DNA of 64,000 nt. Source: Sabethes cyaneus. Its lineage: Eukaryota; Arthropoda; Insecta; Diptera; Culicidae. Of this stretch, positions 10,336-22,771 are shown piece by piece (the first letter of the stretch is position 1; each line of letters starts with the position of its first letter). A model generated the notes under the pieces. That model made no database searches, was not told the DNA's origin, and saw only the letters and a program-made list of their open reading frames with translations. The DNA lies in assembly GCF_943734655.1 (NCBI RefSeq), contig NC_071354.1, forward strand, positions 70,391,544 through 70,455,543. Reading direction: 5' to 3'. The translations under genes and the position numbers were made by a program.

Positions 10336-13200
10336 AGAAAAGAGTTGATAGCCGTTTTGATTGTGTTGCAACTTGCAACAGTCCTCAAGAAGAGCTTCGT
10401 TCTTTTCTGGCAGCGCAGCTTTGTAATTTTTGGCGTTATTAGACTATTTAAACCGCTGAAATTTTTCATTGTGTCGCCCACATGTTGTGCTGGGACAAAA
10501 TTATGCGATTTTCAAAGAGCACTGGAGGCCCTCGCAGAAATACTTCGATGTTTTTAAATGTTCATGGACTATAGAATTGGGAATCAAACAAAATTAGTTA
10601 TCAGTCTACCTAATATAACGGACGGCAGCAGTTTAGTAAATAAAACATTCGAATACCAACCGAAAGAGCGTGGATGTGAGCCCTACCTGCCATTGCAGAA
10701 CCCGATATATTTTTGTTCAATATCGAAATTTGCCAGTTCATCCAATCTATCATTCTTCGCATCAAACACTGCCTTTCCAAAAAAAGACATTAATGACCCT
10801 CTGATATCAATGATCCACTTGAGGACCGTTGTTTTTACAATGACGAAATTTTTTTTTTATGAGTAAAAGCTTTTCCCCTTCTCAGCTTCCTGAAGAAAAA
10901 ACAAGAGTTCACGGTTTATTGCACTCATATAACGATTTGGTGACCCATTCATGTATTCCAAACACGCGTTCAGTGAGTAAATCTTACAAAAAAGTGAACC
11001 GGGCCCGGGCGCAGTGAACCTTTCTACAAGAAACGAAATGAAATGCAATTATGAAGATAAATATTGAAAATTTATTAAGTGTGTTGTGCTCCACACTAAG
11101 ACCATAGAAAAATTCCATCCAGTAAGGTGTGCAGGTGGGCAGGGTAAAACAAAATGCTACAAAATGGCTCATTGTAGAGGTCGGGATACTCGTGTAGTCA
11201 TGGTTGGGCCACCATATTTTTAAGCGCAGAAGTGCAATATTTACTGGAGAACGTCTGCCATGTGAATTGTGAAGAAATAAATCACGTCACTCTCCTACTA
11301 TTTTCATATTTCATTTCCACCACTTGAATCGGTGTAAGAAAAAAACTCAAATTGTTAGGTACTAGGAAATTTACAAACTTGTTATTGAAACAGCGCAATC
11401 TGCCCGGTATAAAGCCTGTTATAACGTTCCCAAGTCATCATTCAATCCATCCTAATCTGTTTGTATCGTCTAATCACTTCCTCGGACAATGCTCTGCTGG
11501 TACGACCTTTTCAAACCAGCAGTGGTGTCGATGGCAGAGAACCATCGAATCCGTCTTGCCGGAGTCCGGTGACGGAGACTCACCCCGATAGCAGAGATCA
11601 ATCATTGATATTATGCATACGAAAACAAAGTGACAGCCGTGTAGTCTGCCATTCACCGTTCCTTGGAAGGTTGACGGGTAATCTTGCCAAAATAAGTCAT
11701 CAGCTCAAAGTCATCTGTCATCCAATCTCCTCCGATGGTCGCTTATGAGCCGTGCGAAAGCATCGCATTTCGCCAAGCTAGCTCGCTTGCAAGCATGACG
11801 ACGACGACGACGACCGGCAGGACCAGGCAGGAGAAAAAGAAACGCTCAACATCAGGTCAATGTTATGTTTACAGTGTTCGCTTTCGGTTGTTCTCGGCTG
11901 TACGGTGCTTCTGGCCTCCGCCAGCAGCTCAACAGTTTCTTATTCAGTTATATAACTTGAATTTAAAATTCAGATAATTTAAATTCCGAAAATTTGCATA
12001 TCTATATTGAGTTTCGAGTTCGGCTCACAAAAACCCATGCAAGAGTGCAGGAATCGGGCAGGCTGGGACGGGATTCCTCAGCCGTTCATTCCGGCAACCT
12101 GCCAACCAACCGCGGGAAGATAGTCGAAAATTTCGTTATTCAAGCAAAGAACGAACAGCAGCTTGGCAATATGTTCGGATGGTCGGATGGTGCTTTTTTT
12201 CTGCCGCTCCTACCAGTTCGGTGTGTGAATTTGACAATTTTTCCAAAAATAGTTGTGGAAGATTGCTTCTCACAAACCTAACGTTGAAATAATCAGACTG
12301 CAAAAGACTTTTTGAGTTACAAATTTGATTTCGAAGGCAATCACCGCGTCGGAATCGTCGACTTCCACCTTCAATCCCATTTGCGTGGCTGGCGCATCAT
12401 GATTCATAAGATGACAACCACGATACGGCTCGATAGGATACGAAACGATACGAATCCGACAATGATGAGGCTGATAATTGCAATCCATCGAACCGGTTTA
12501 CTTTGCGCCAGCCTCCTTCAGAGCCCCGCTGCTGGTTCTCTTCGGGTAGAACGTTCAGGCAGGAGCGTTCTCGCTTGCTTCCTTGCATCGCATCGCTTAT
12601 CTCAGTCGCTAATGAAATATTCTCGCCGGCTAATAATCCGCTCGTAACAATCATTTAAATCTTCATATGTTATTCGATTTGATGGTTATTTTCGGTTCCT
12701 CGCGTCACCATCCCGGCTGCTGGCCACCGCGTCGTCGTCCGTCGGTCCTTGTTGGTGACCTGCCACTATCAATTTGATGATCGTCATGACCGGTCGTATT
12801 ATCGGCGGTTTTCTCCACTTCCTACTGGCAGGCAGGTCCGCTGCCGGCTGGGACGCCTGCTATCTATATATTGGATTAGATGTAAATTTGATTTAGTTTT
12901 ACGGTGCTCGATTTTTTCTGCTGCTGGTGCAGTGGCTCGGTCGCTTGGTTCGGTTCAACGGTGCATGGAGCGGCACCGTGTTGTGGTGGGAGTTTGGTTT
13001 GGGCAAGCAGGGTAACTCACCGTTTATCGGTTTAAGTGTACTGAAGATGGTCTAATTGCTAATGTATACCCTGCTAAACCATCGCGGTCGTGTGGTAAAT
13101 TTCTGATGATATTCGTTCCTTGAGATTGATGCTCTCTAGGAAACTTTTTCGGCTGCGTTTCATAAAATCTGCCAAAAAATTTTGATTGAAAATTGACTCG
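10336..13200. other. Unique non-coding DNA plus one dispersed block
   Basis: No gene was recognised. The only cross-match found is 10597-10671, listed separately. A short (ACG)n run lies near 11797-11815. The part from 11.7 to 13.1 kb has higher G+C and more CpG than the flanks but no recognisable exon. Confidence 0.45.
10597..10671 (+). repeat. Dispersed ~70-bp block shared with 61860-61926
   Basis: CTACCTAATATAACGGACG, followed by GTTTAGTAAATAAAACATTC and TACCAACCGAAAGAG, recurs near 61866-61926 in the same orientation with about ten substitutions. Both copies sit within a few hundred bases of simple or degenerate repeats. The parent element is unknown. Confidence 0.75.
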
Positions 13201-13204
13201 AATG

Positions 13205-14035
13205 TAAACTTGAACTTACACTTGGTTTTAAATTTGGACTTGGACTTGGGCTTGGACTTGGATTTCGGCTTGGACTTGGACTTGTGCTTGGACTTGGACT
13301 TGGGCGTAGACTAGGATTTGAACTTGGACTTGGACTTGGACTTGGACTTGGACTTGGACTTGGACTTGGACTTGGACTTGGACTTGGACTTGGACTTGGA
13401 CTTGGACTTGGACTTGGACTTGGACTTGGACTTGGACTTGGACTTGGACTTGGACTTGGACTTGGACTTGGACTTGGACTTGGACTTGGACTTGGACTTG
13501 GACTTGGACTTGGACTTGGACTTGGACTTGGACTTGGACTTGGACTTGGACTTGGACTTGGACTTGGACTTGGACTTGGACTTGGACTTGGACTTGGACT
13601 TGGACTTGGACTTGGACTTGGACTTGGACTTGGACTTGGACTTGGACTTGGACTTGGACTTGGACTTGGACATGGACTTGGACTTGGACTTGGACTTGGA
13701 CTTGGACTTGGACTTGGACTTGGACTTGGACTTGGACTTGGACTTGGACTTGGACTTGGACTTGGACTTGGACTTGGACTTGGACTTGGACTTGGACTTG
13801 AACTTGGACCTGGATTTGGACTTGAATTTGGACTTGAGCTTGGACTCGAACTTGCAAATGGTTTTGAATCCGGGCTTGGATGTTAATCTGCACTTGGGCT
13901 TTGATTTGAACATGGACTCAGGTTTGAGCATAGATTTGGATCCGAGTTAAGCTTGGAATTGGGTTAGAGTTTGAGTTTGAACTTGTGATTGGGCTTAACG
14001 CTGAGCTTGACCTTGAGCCATTGCTTGGATGAATG
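13205..14035. repeat. (GGACTT)n hexanucleotide array with decayed flanks
   Basis: The core at about 13317-13806 is nearly perfect GGACTT repeats, roughly 80 units, with one ATGG variant near 13672. Both flanks are degenerate versions (GGGCTT, GGATTT, GAACTT, GAGCTT) that fade outward. Three frames on each strand stay open only because the unit is a multiple of three bases, giving Leu-Asp, Gly-Leu or Lys-Ser type dipeptide runs. These are not credible genes. The array is related by one base to the (GGACGT)n array at 47.4-48.7 kb. Confidence 0.95.
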
Positions 14036-14049
14036 TTAGATACTGTCTG

Positions 14050-14152
14050 TTCCAATCCTACCTAAAAAAACAACGAGTTCGTTTAGTAGTTTTTCGAAAC
14101 ACCTGGTGTACCTCAAGGAAGTCAGTTGGGACCATCAATATGAATTGCATAT
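14050..14152 (+). pseudogene. CR1/jockey-like reverse transcriptase scrap
   Basis: One plus-strand frame reads SYLKKQRVRLVVF. After a frameshift it reads TPGVPQGSQLGPSI and then a stop. GVPQGSxLGP is the diagnostic block between palm motifs of CR1- and jockey-type reverse transcriptases, and the preceding SYL plus QRVRL spacing also fits. Nothing more of the element is recognisable. It lies just beyond the decayed flank of the GGACTT array. Confidence 0.65.
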
Positions 14153-16535
14153 CTCAATACTAACTGTTTTTCATTAAACTTGTTACATTATAATACTACG
14201 AAATTGTCACACAAAACAAGTTTTTATCGTACAACATTTCCACACGGTACGGTTGGTGGTGGGGATGGCAGTTGCAAATGGGTGGACTAGGATGGAAGTG
14301 CTGGAGAAACGATGAACGATTTCGTGGCAACCATTTACCGCGCTACCAACGACTCTTGTTATTTCGATATCATGTATATTTATGAAAGCAGACGCCTCCG
14401 CCACCGACTTCGGTCGCCCGATTCGTGATAAATTTTCCACCCAAATGGTGATTTCAATTTCCAGTGATTTTTCGATTGCAGGTTTGCTAGTTGTGTGATT
14501 TTCAATATATATATTTAGACTGAAATATGCAATTTCTATGTTCCCACTCAAATCGGACGGTCGTTGAAATGGACAATTTAGACCGGGACTGTGGCGGTGG
14601 GTCTAATCAGGACAAACTATTACAAATGGCACAAAAAATAGTTTAGCTCTCCCGCTCGGACTAGTGGTTAATTATGTGCGAAAATTAATTGTGAGCCGTA
14701 AATTTTGCCGGCGGAGACAAACTCTCCGGATGGTTGGAAGAATAAAATCATCACCAATTGGGATGAGGTGGGGCATTCGCTAATAAATTGACGAAATTAT
14801 AGTGCACATGTGGGACAAATTCGTTATCCGTTCGTTCTGGCAACTATTAGCATTTTTGCGACCACGGACACGGGACACGGGAATGGTTTGTCATTTGTGT
14901 TTGCGAAGGCGGGCACGAGTCAACTGATTGCCGTCCTAACGAGCGATTAACGGTTTTATTTGCTCATCAGAATGGTAACGATAATTTATTTCTGTTTATT
15001 TTTTCGTTGGATATCATAACAATTTTACAACCCTCGTGAAAGTACTCACCCAAAAGCGTTTATTTCTATACGAAACGACGAAAAACATGCAGATTACAAT
15101 CAGCTTCTCGAACGAAACGAAACAATTATAAATACACAGTTCGCATCCTTCCCAGAAGCCTTCGGAATGGGGGTAATGCACTTTGCAAACTGCATTACGG
15201 CAGCAGCCTAATTGTGGATTTTATTTATGCCTTCCGTTAGCGTAAGAAACAATTTTTTTTGGCTGGTGAACCTCTCTTAAATTACGCCATTTTTAGCCTT
15301 CGTTGGTGAATGGTTTGAGAACTTTGCTCGTTGTCTGTCCGGCGGGAATTTACTGTCTGATTTATTGAGTAGAAAATGCAAATAATTCTCGATTCTTGCA
15401 CTTCGGGCGCATTCTCCCTCCATCTAACTATCGATAGGGTTGAGAATATAATTTTGCCAGAACACCTGCATAAATCCTGCTGGGAGCAGCAACCACCCGG
15501 GCTGAAGGTCGACCGGCCGTACAATAGATCCAGTCGCCACGATTGCACTATAGTGGAGTTCTAGAGCGATCAGTTCAAGTTCCCCAATCAATTTCCTCCG
15601 CAATGATGGAGGGACCCCGGTAAAGCTACGATCTCATGTACCTATGGCATATGTAAGAAAAACGGCGAGAAACTTTATTATGCAGTTTCGCAGCGGGTTT
15701 CTGCATGGTGTTGCTGCTGATGCTGCTGCTGTGACGTTGAACTTCGAAAAGCCATTAAAGAGGCAAAACTTTTGCTCTCTGGTGCCCCCTTCGTTGATTT
15801 TCTTATAGTTAAATGCCGGCTATTGTCGATGCTAGTCGACCACTTTTTATCTAGAAAGATGTCGATTTCCATTAGTCCTGCCGACCCGTTGCTTACGGTC
15901 GGTCCCGGACAGGCGGCAAGACAGGACGGACCTCAAGACTCGACTCGAGACCACGGTCAGAAGGGCGACAATGATGCTTCGTTCGGGCCCGATATTTATT
16001 TGAGCCGTAAATATTGTGTGGTTTCACAGATCCCTGCTGAGGGTGTAGTTGCGCAAAAAGTACTCACCAACTATGTAACATGATTATTGCTGGAAGGCTC
16101 ATTTGCATCTTGATTTATTGGAAGGGCGTAAACCGTGTTGCTGCCGTGGTGTTTAGCTTTGGAAAACTAAAAAGAACTTTCTGTAGTATTAATCAATTTG
16201 TTTATGAGGTATTGGCAATGATCGTGTCATAAAATTCGCTTTGAAGATTACCCTTCCCAACAGTTTAGAATGACAGAAAAAATGAACAATTTATGATTTA
16301 CATAAATTTTTTATATGATGATAAAATATAGCTAGTTGGGTGGATAGATACATATTATGCAATAGCTGATACTGCGGATTCGATTCGAATTCGAATTCGC
16401 TTTTACCTGCAACTGTAAAACTGCTATTTTTTTGTAAAGTGAAGGAGATTCTGGTGCAAGGAATGATGAACTGGATGAAACTTTAATAACAAATGAGAAT
16501 TGAATACTTTATTATTAAATATGTTATATTTTTTA
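14153..16535. other. Unique non-coding DNA, no gene recognised
   Basis: Several 60-115 codon frames exist on both strands but none shows family motifs. Short CTG/CAG-rich runs occur near 15706-15735. A palindromic TTCGAATTCGAATTCG lies near 16384-16400. No inverted-repeat element was identified. Confidence 0.45.
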
Positions 16536-16800
16536 GTCTCAACCTCATGTTTTTGTCCTGACGTGCAACGAAGTCAGGTGTCATTAACTTTTTATAGCCG
16601 TAGTCTTTCCAATATACGGAGGGAATGGTGAAAGTGAGGAAACCAATTTTATAGTATCTCTAGAGTAGGATAAGACGTGAATAGTAAAGAGCGGAGAATT
16701 AGGGGTCGTTAAACTATACTTTCATCAACAATATTATAGTAGTAAAGAACGGAGAGTTAGGGGTCGTTAAACTATACTTTCTTCAACAATATTATAGATA
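16536..16800. repeat. Dispersed repeat fragment with a 58-bp tandem duplication
   Basis: Two adjacent 58-bp copies occupy 16683-16740 and 16741-16798 (AGTAAAGAGCGGAGAATTAG versus AGTAAAGAACGGAGAGTTAG). The part before them (CCTGACGTGCAACGAAGTCA near 16557) resembles sequence near 35052 (CTTGACATTCAATGAAGTCA), suggesting one diverged repeat family. Confidence 0.55.
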
Positions 16801-16904
16801 ATAATTAATTCTACAATTGCCCTTTACACTACTTTTTAGAATTCTGTTTAACTGTGGCGCTGTAGTCCAATGAGTAGTCTACTGGGCAAAACACCGGAAA
16901 TGAA

Positions 16905-17350
16905 GCCTACTATTCACTACTCTACACTCTACTCTCTATTTTCTACTCTCTACTCTTTACTTCCCGCTCTCTACTCTCTGTTTCAATCATCAGTCAGCTA
17001 TTTTCTCAGTCAGCTATTTTCAGTCATCAGTCAGCTATTTTCAATCCTCAGTCAACTATTTTCAATCCTCAGTCAGTTATTTTCAATCCTCGGTTAGCTA
17101 TTTTAAATCCTCAGTCAGCTATTTTCAATCCTCAGTCAGCTATTTTCAATGCTCAGTCAGCTATTTTCAGTCTTCAGACAGCTATTTTCAAACCTCAGTC
17201 AGCTATTTTCAATCCTCAGTCAACTATTTTCAATCGTCAGTCAGCTATTTTCAGTCCTCAGTCAGTTTTTTCATCTTCAGCCAGCTATTTTCAATCCTCA
17301 ATCAACTATTTTCCATTCTCAGTCATCTATTTCAAGCCTCAGTCAACTGT
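16905..17350. repeat. 21-bp minisatellite (CAGTCAGCTATTTTCAATCCT), left part
   Basis: A CTCTACTCTC-rich lead-in (about 16910-16985) is followed by about 17 tandem units of CAGTCAGCTATTTTCAATCCT with substitutions and a few shortened units. The array resumes in degenerate form after the RTE fragment, at about 18405. Confidence 0.9.
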
Positions 17351-18404
17351 TTACAATCCCTAGTCTCCACCAGATCTCGCTCCACCTGGTCTATCCATCT
17401 TGCTCGCTGTGCTCCTGGTCGTCTTGATCCTATCGGATTTGGGGCGAACAGCATCTTTGCAGGGTAGTTGTCCGGCATTCTAGCCACATGCTCTTGCCTA
17501 TCGTATCCGTCCAGCTTTAGCCATCTTTTGGATGCTGGGTTCGCCATAGAGCTGTTCGAGTTCATGGTTCAACCTCCGCCTCCATACTCCGTTCTCTTGT
17601 ACGCCGCCGAAGATCGTTCTTAGCACTCGTCGTTCGAAAACTCCGAGCACTCGCAAGTCCTCCTGGAGTATTGTCCATGTTTCAAGCCCGTAGAGAACAA
17701 CCGGTCTTATAAGCGTCTTGTACAGGGTGCACTTTGTACGGGGACTTAGCCTGCTCGACCGCAATTGCTTGTAAAGCACATAGTAAACACGACTTCCGCT
17801 GATAATACGCCTTCGAATGTCCGCCGTTTCCAGTGAGCCAAGGTAGACAAATTCGTCGACTACCTCAAACTCATCGCCGTCGATCATTATGCTGCTGCCC
17901 AAACGGCGTCGGTCGGTCTCGGTTCCGCTGGCCAGCATACGCTTTGTTTTAGATGTATTTATCCTCAACCCAATCCTTTCTGCTTCGCACTTTAGTCTGG
18001 TGTACTGTACAGCCACCTCCACAGATGGGGTGCCGATAATATCCATGTCATCGGCAAAGCAGACGAATTGACTAGATTTGTTGAAGCTCGTGCCCCGCGT
18101 GTTGATATCCGTTCGGTTTATAACACCCTGTAGCGCTACGTTGAAAGGCAGATAACAGCATGAGAGACCATAACCTTGACGAAGCCCTCTGTGTGATTCG
18201 AATGAACTTGACAATCCACCCAAAATCCGAACACAGTCTGTGTACCATCCATCGTAGATTTAATCAGCTTGATAAATTTCCTGGGGAAACTGTTCTCGTC
18301 CATGATTTTCCATAGCTCTTTCCGGTCGATGGTATCATATGCGGCTTTGAAGTCAACGAACAAATGGTGCATAGGTACTCTGTATTCACGGCCCTTTTGG
18401 AGTC
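17351..18404 (-). pseudogene. RTE-clade retrotransposon fragment (reverse transcriptase to C-terminus)
   Basis: Read on the minus strand from 18372, the order is LFVDFKAAYDTIDRKELWKI, then a frameshift near 18190, then RGLRQGYGLSCCYLPF, FADDMDIIG (the catalytic block), FVYLGSL, LYKTLIRPVVLYGLETWT and VFERRVLRTIFGG, ending with RQEHVARMP and WIDQVERDLVE. This is the standard RTE order without the endonuclease, so it is 5'-truncated. The 3' UTR and tail are also missing, because the frame runs straight into minisatellite units. It splits the minisatellite. Apart from the frameshift near 18190, another shift of frame occurs near 17500-17560. Confidence 0.9.
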
Positions 18405-18640
18405 AACTAGTTTCAATTCTCAGTCAGTGATTTTTCAGTTCACAGTCAGAGGTTTTCAGTTCTCAGTCGGCCACTTTAATTTTCAATTAACTCTTTCCAA
18501 TTTTCAATTCTCTCTTAGCAATTTTCAATTCTCTTTTCTCAATTTTTCATTTTCGGTTCTGAATTCTTAATTATTGGTTCTTTTGCTTTTTTATTTCTAA
18601 TTCCCAATTCCCGCTTTTCATTTATCAATTTTCAATACCC
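18405..18640. repeat. Degenerate continuation of the minisatellite
   Basis: Units such as CAGTCAGTGATTTTTCAGTT and TTTTCAATTCTC continue the left array but decay quickly into a T-rich TTTTCAATT pattern. The unit type matches 16985-17350, so both sides were one array before the RTE fragment arrived, or the array spread around it. Confidence 0.7.
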
Positions 18641-18807
18641 AATTCACAATTAGTTTTCACATTCACATAATCTAGTCTTCGAATGATGATAACTGTTGAA
18701 CGCATAATCAAAATGCTGAAATATTGATAATAGAATATGGAAACCAGGCGATCAGGTGCGATATTTTCGTGGTAAGAATCGCCCACATCAAGCAAAGACA
18801 CAAACCA

Positions 18808-19828
18808 CCCAAGCAACCAAAAGTTCAAATTTCACATAAGGAACAAACTTGGAAGTTCAGATTTGGTTCTAATTTAGTTCCGCAGAATTTTCATGCTGAA
18901 CAATCAGATACTACATTTGTAAACCGAACTTCATTCTTAATAAAGTACCGTTAATATCTGAAGCAACTTGAAAGTTCAGCATGCGGCTTGAAAGTTCAAC
19001 ATCCAACTTGAAAGTAACTAAGAGTTTGGATAATGGTGTCTAAGGAAGGTTAATAAGCTTTATGTCTATGGATATATAGCTTGCTAAGCAGCTTTACCTG
19101 TAATTGCCCAAATTTCAAAGTTGCTTTGGGTTCGCTGCATAGAGCGCTAAGCAGCTTCTAAAGAAACTTTGCCAAATATTTATAAAAAAACACTTTAAGT
19201 TCTATTCTTATACGTTTCTATTTTCTACCTCCGCCTTCTCCTAACTGCTGTAAAGTCGGTTCATGCGATTAAGATAGACCAAATAAAAAACTGTAACCTA
19301 CCGCTGCTGGATTTGAACCCGAGCGTACCGCGTTGCAAGCCTATCCTGATGTATTGCACCATCTCTGACGCCGCTAGCGACATGAATTCTGCTTTTGAGT
19401 TGTGCTTGAGTGCAAGTTCGTTTCGGGGCTGTGGTCAATGAGAAATTAGCACATCGAGTAGAATCAATGCAAATAAAATAATTGATGTGGGTTATCACTA
19501 TTAACCGAAATTATTAAATGCCTTAGTTTAAATGGGAAATGTCATGAATCTACAAAACAGGAAGAAGTGGGAAAATTCCCCCAATCTTTTTTATTTTTAA
19601 GATTATTGTTTCTTTCTTTTTTAGCTGAACAGCGTTCTATACAGCTACTTAAGTGAACTTTTTGCGAACTTTCTAGTTCTATTAAAAGTTGTTTTGTATT
19701 CCCTCCAAAGTTTAATCATCAAACACGAACTTGAAAGTACCGTTAATTACTTAAAAATAAGGCTGAATAGAGTTCTATTCATGATCATTTCGATAATCCG
19801 CTTTTATCGAAACTTTTGGTTACTTGGG
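18808..19828. mobile_element. ~1.0-kb TIR element with CCCAAGYAACCAAAAGTT ends
   Basis: The left end CCCAAGCAACCAAAAGTTC (18808) faces an inverse end at 19828 (CCCAAGTAACCAAAAGTTTC when read outward to inward). The interior contains three short tandem units built on CTTGAAAGTTCA (about 18968-19012) and a tRNA-like block. No transposase frame was recognised. The terminal CCCARGYAACMA motif is shared with the elements at 23067, 53205 and 63331. No target-site duplication was resolved. Confidence 0.75.
19300..19375 (-). mobile_element. tRNA-like block inside TIR element
   Basis: On the minus strand GGGTTCAAATCC (19309-19320) is a good B-box, and the upstream GATGGTGCAATACATCAGGA could be a decayed A-box about 45 bases before it. 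The cloverleaf is not convincing as a functional tRNA. More likely it is part of a SINE that landed in the element, or a tRNA pseudogene. Confidence 0.4.
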
Positions 19829-19833
19829 CAATT

Positions 19834-20775
19834 AGAGTAGGGCGGGGCATAAGTGCGATGTTTGTAGTTGTCATCAATTTTCTTGAGATATAAAGAAGGA
19901 CAACAACAAAATATATTTTACAGTGATGCAGTAACTTAATATCTTCACATTCAACTATAAATCGTCTGGAATAATAGTATTATGTAAAATAAATTTTTCA
20001 TTCTTCTGATCAAGTGCCAATTCGCTCTTTTACTCCACTAGCGGGGCAAAAGTTTTCCATGAATCGATCCATGAATTTAGCACAGCAGTAGCTAACAAAA
20101 CCATATTCTCCTTAATCTGCGTTATGTTTCGGTAAGGAATATTTTCAATTTGCACCTTTTCCATTTTGCGCTGGTGTATTGCAGCCCCTGTCAGATCGAA
20201 ACTTTTCCAAACGTTTGTTTTTTTGTTTCATCAGCGGAAAAACATTGTTTTCCTTCGGCCAACATCTGTAGAGCACACAGTTTTCTGCAGATCTTCCATT
20301 TCTAGTATCTGTAATGTAGTGCCTAAAGCTGTATATAATTAGCTATACATTTTTGCCTCATCCATGGATCGCACTTTTGCCCCGTCCGCGAATCGCACTT
20401 GTACCCCGCTAGGCGCTTGACGGGGTTAGATAAAATTACGGAAAAGCGAAATATATTTTGTAAATTCTTTTCACCGTATTTTCAAAACAGATATGTGAGT
20501 GATGTAAAACGCTGCTACAAATTTTCAACAAGTAATATCCTCCTGTTGATATCGTATTTGCCGTATAACGAAAAATTGCATCAAAACCGCCCCAAAATAA
20601 CATTTCCCCATAACTCAGCAACTATGCTTCGCAAGTATTCAAAGTTTACGTTAAATTCAAGCTGTCAAAGTACTCACCCATCCATGCCAATGTAATTAAT
20701 TTACTCGGAATCTGCACCTATAAATCATTGAATCGCACTTTTACCCGCATCGCACTTTTACCCCTCCTTACTCTA
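19834..20775. mobile_element. TIR DNA element, copy 2 (GAGTAGGGCGGGG family)
   Basis: Left end GAGTAGGGCGGGGCATAAGT at 19835. The right end is the inverse (CTTTTACCCCTCCTTACTC) near 20775. It aligns with 4951-5353 and 7288-7965 of copy 1 over nearly its full length but lacks copy 1's two inner insertions. A TA flank is visible on both sides (TTA before, TAT after), which fits a TA duplication. The element begins only six bases after the preceding TIR element ends. No transposase was recognised. Confidence 0.8.
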
Positions 20776-22771
20776 TATCAGATTGCATCAGATTGCATTC
20801 AACACAAGCAAAACTAACGTAGTTGCATCTCGCTGAGTTATATAGTGTTAGCGTTCCATAGCATACCACCGATTCACTCTCAATTAGACGCTAAACGACA
20901 CACGCGGGTTACAGCTAGTCTTGTACATAAGAGCCTTGTCAGTAAGCAAAACCAGGACGCCACGTTTTCGTGATAAGCGCTCCCTACACGCTTTGTACAA
21001 AGCTGAAACTAATACATGTCTCATTTAAACTACTGCTGGTGCGAGTACCTCACTAACAGACTGTCATCCGGGGCAGGATTTTTTGTGGGCCCGAAAAAGA
21101 AGGTATCCAAAATCGGTGTTAAAAATTTGTAATACAACAATGTTCAGATGTCCGTAACCTGATTAAAGTCCCAGTGAACGTTCATTTAGTTACCAATGAG
21201 CTGCTAGCATTTTAGCACCGTAACTACAAAAAATACAGCAAAACTTTATTCAGCAAAATTGTAGATAGGGTAAGGAACGAGTTAAGCAGTGTCACCTATT
21301 TTAATCAGTTATGAATAAATGAGCCGAAAATGCACTTTTTTATTCATATTTTCAAAATCTTTTGATAGGATCATCTTCACAAATCACTTAACCAGACATT
21401 TGATTCACACAAACACAATTTACTGGGTTTCCGACAAGAAATATGATTAATTAAAATTGTTGTTCAAAAACGTACATTTTTTCAGCTGCTAAAGGCAATC
21501 GCCACCTCGCTACTAACGAATCCATCACATTTTTCAGCACTGATTACAACCACTCTAAAAGTCAAGCACTCAATTGTCACATACCATATTATTCACTTTT
21601 TTTTTTCTATAATCTAAGGCTTTGTCACTAGCCGAAAGTTTTATTATTTTTTAACAAAACTGAAAACAAATTCTGAATTGACGGAACCTGTTCACCAGTA
21701 GCAGCAGCTGCAGCATAACTGATGAACCATCGTGTTGCCAAGACACTGTTTCGGTTCTGGAAATAAGAATTATAGGTTTGAAATTAACTGAAACCTCCAA
21801 TGGTGAAAATGTGGTTCAATACTTTCAAGAGAAATAATTAATTTTTCTTTATGAAAAACAACAGAAAAAACAGCTTTTTCAATAATGTTCGAAGATTTTC
21901 TCAGTGATTTAATGAAGCAACGATGTGTTTCAATGTTATTTGCTTTGACAACACTGTTCTAAGTCGGACCGTGCGTACTGCTATGTTTACCTCTTTTGTT
22001 CTCCCACCATCCTTATGAACAGCGAGTGAGACGTCAAACTCGCAGTTTCCCATAAGAACACTAGAGAATAAAAGAGACGACGAATACCGTTTACCGAACG
22101 GTGCGGTGAGTGTATGCCCCGATAAACAATTTAGACAGATGGCATTTCACGCATCTATGCCGATACGCTATGCCGATTACGCATCAGATGCCGATTAGTA
22201 GGTCGCGGATAGGAACGCGAACTTACTGAATAGGGGGAATAGTTCGAGGGATTTTTTACGGGGACGTAAAAAAATTCAGATTTCAGAATTTTGCTTAAAA
22301 AAGCACCTTGAGGGTGAAAATATGTTCGGTCTGATCAAAATTAGTTCCACCACTCCAACTTTTAAAGCGAAAAATCAAAAGTTTAGCTGAACAATAGTGT
22401 CTTCCAATGGTAACAGCTTGAAGAACTAAAGATAGCCAGAAGATTGGTATGCTGATATCCCCCACTTAGTCAACCCATCGCTTGTAATAAGGTAAAACAA
22501 TCAGTGACCCGCTTAGACTGCTTAAAACCGGTTCTTTACCCTAATAACTAGTTCTACGAATGATTTGCTCGGCTAAGACGCTACTGTCAAATGAATCAGA
22601 AATTGAGTCAAAGTAATCAGACCATCCCTGGCTGTGTTAGTGGTTTGTGTTTCTTTAGTTCGAAAAACTCTACAACAGTACTTTGGGAAAACCACCAACT
22701 GCAACAATAAATCGTGTGTGCGCAAGGGGTTTCCAGTAAGGTGTATACAAGTAAGATTACTTTCATTTAAC
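20776..22771. other. Unique A/T-rich DNA, no gene recognised
   Basis: No coding motif, array or inverted-end element was found. A small duplication (CAGATTGCAT twice, near 20778-20799) and a T-run near 21599-21609 are the only patterns noted. Confidence 0.4.

Noticed and set aside
13228..13950. Long open frames on both strands over the GGACTT array
   Set aside because: They are dipeptide runs (Leu-Asp, Gly-Leu, Lys-Ser, Gln-Val) produced by a six-base repeat. All frames stay open because the unit contains no stop.
16905..17350. CRISPR-like alternation of repeats
   Set aside because: Units are contiguous 21-mers with no unique spacers, in a eukaryotic context. This is a minisatellite.
19300..19375. 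Possible functional tRNA gene (minus strand)
   Set aside because: B-box is good, but acceptor and anticodon arms do not pair convincingly and it lies inside a TIR element.
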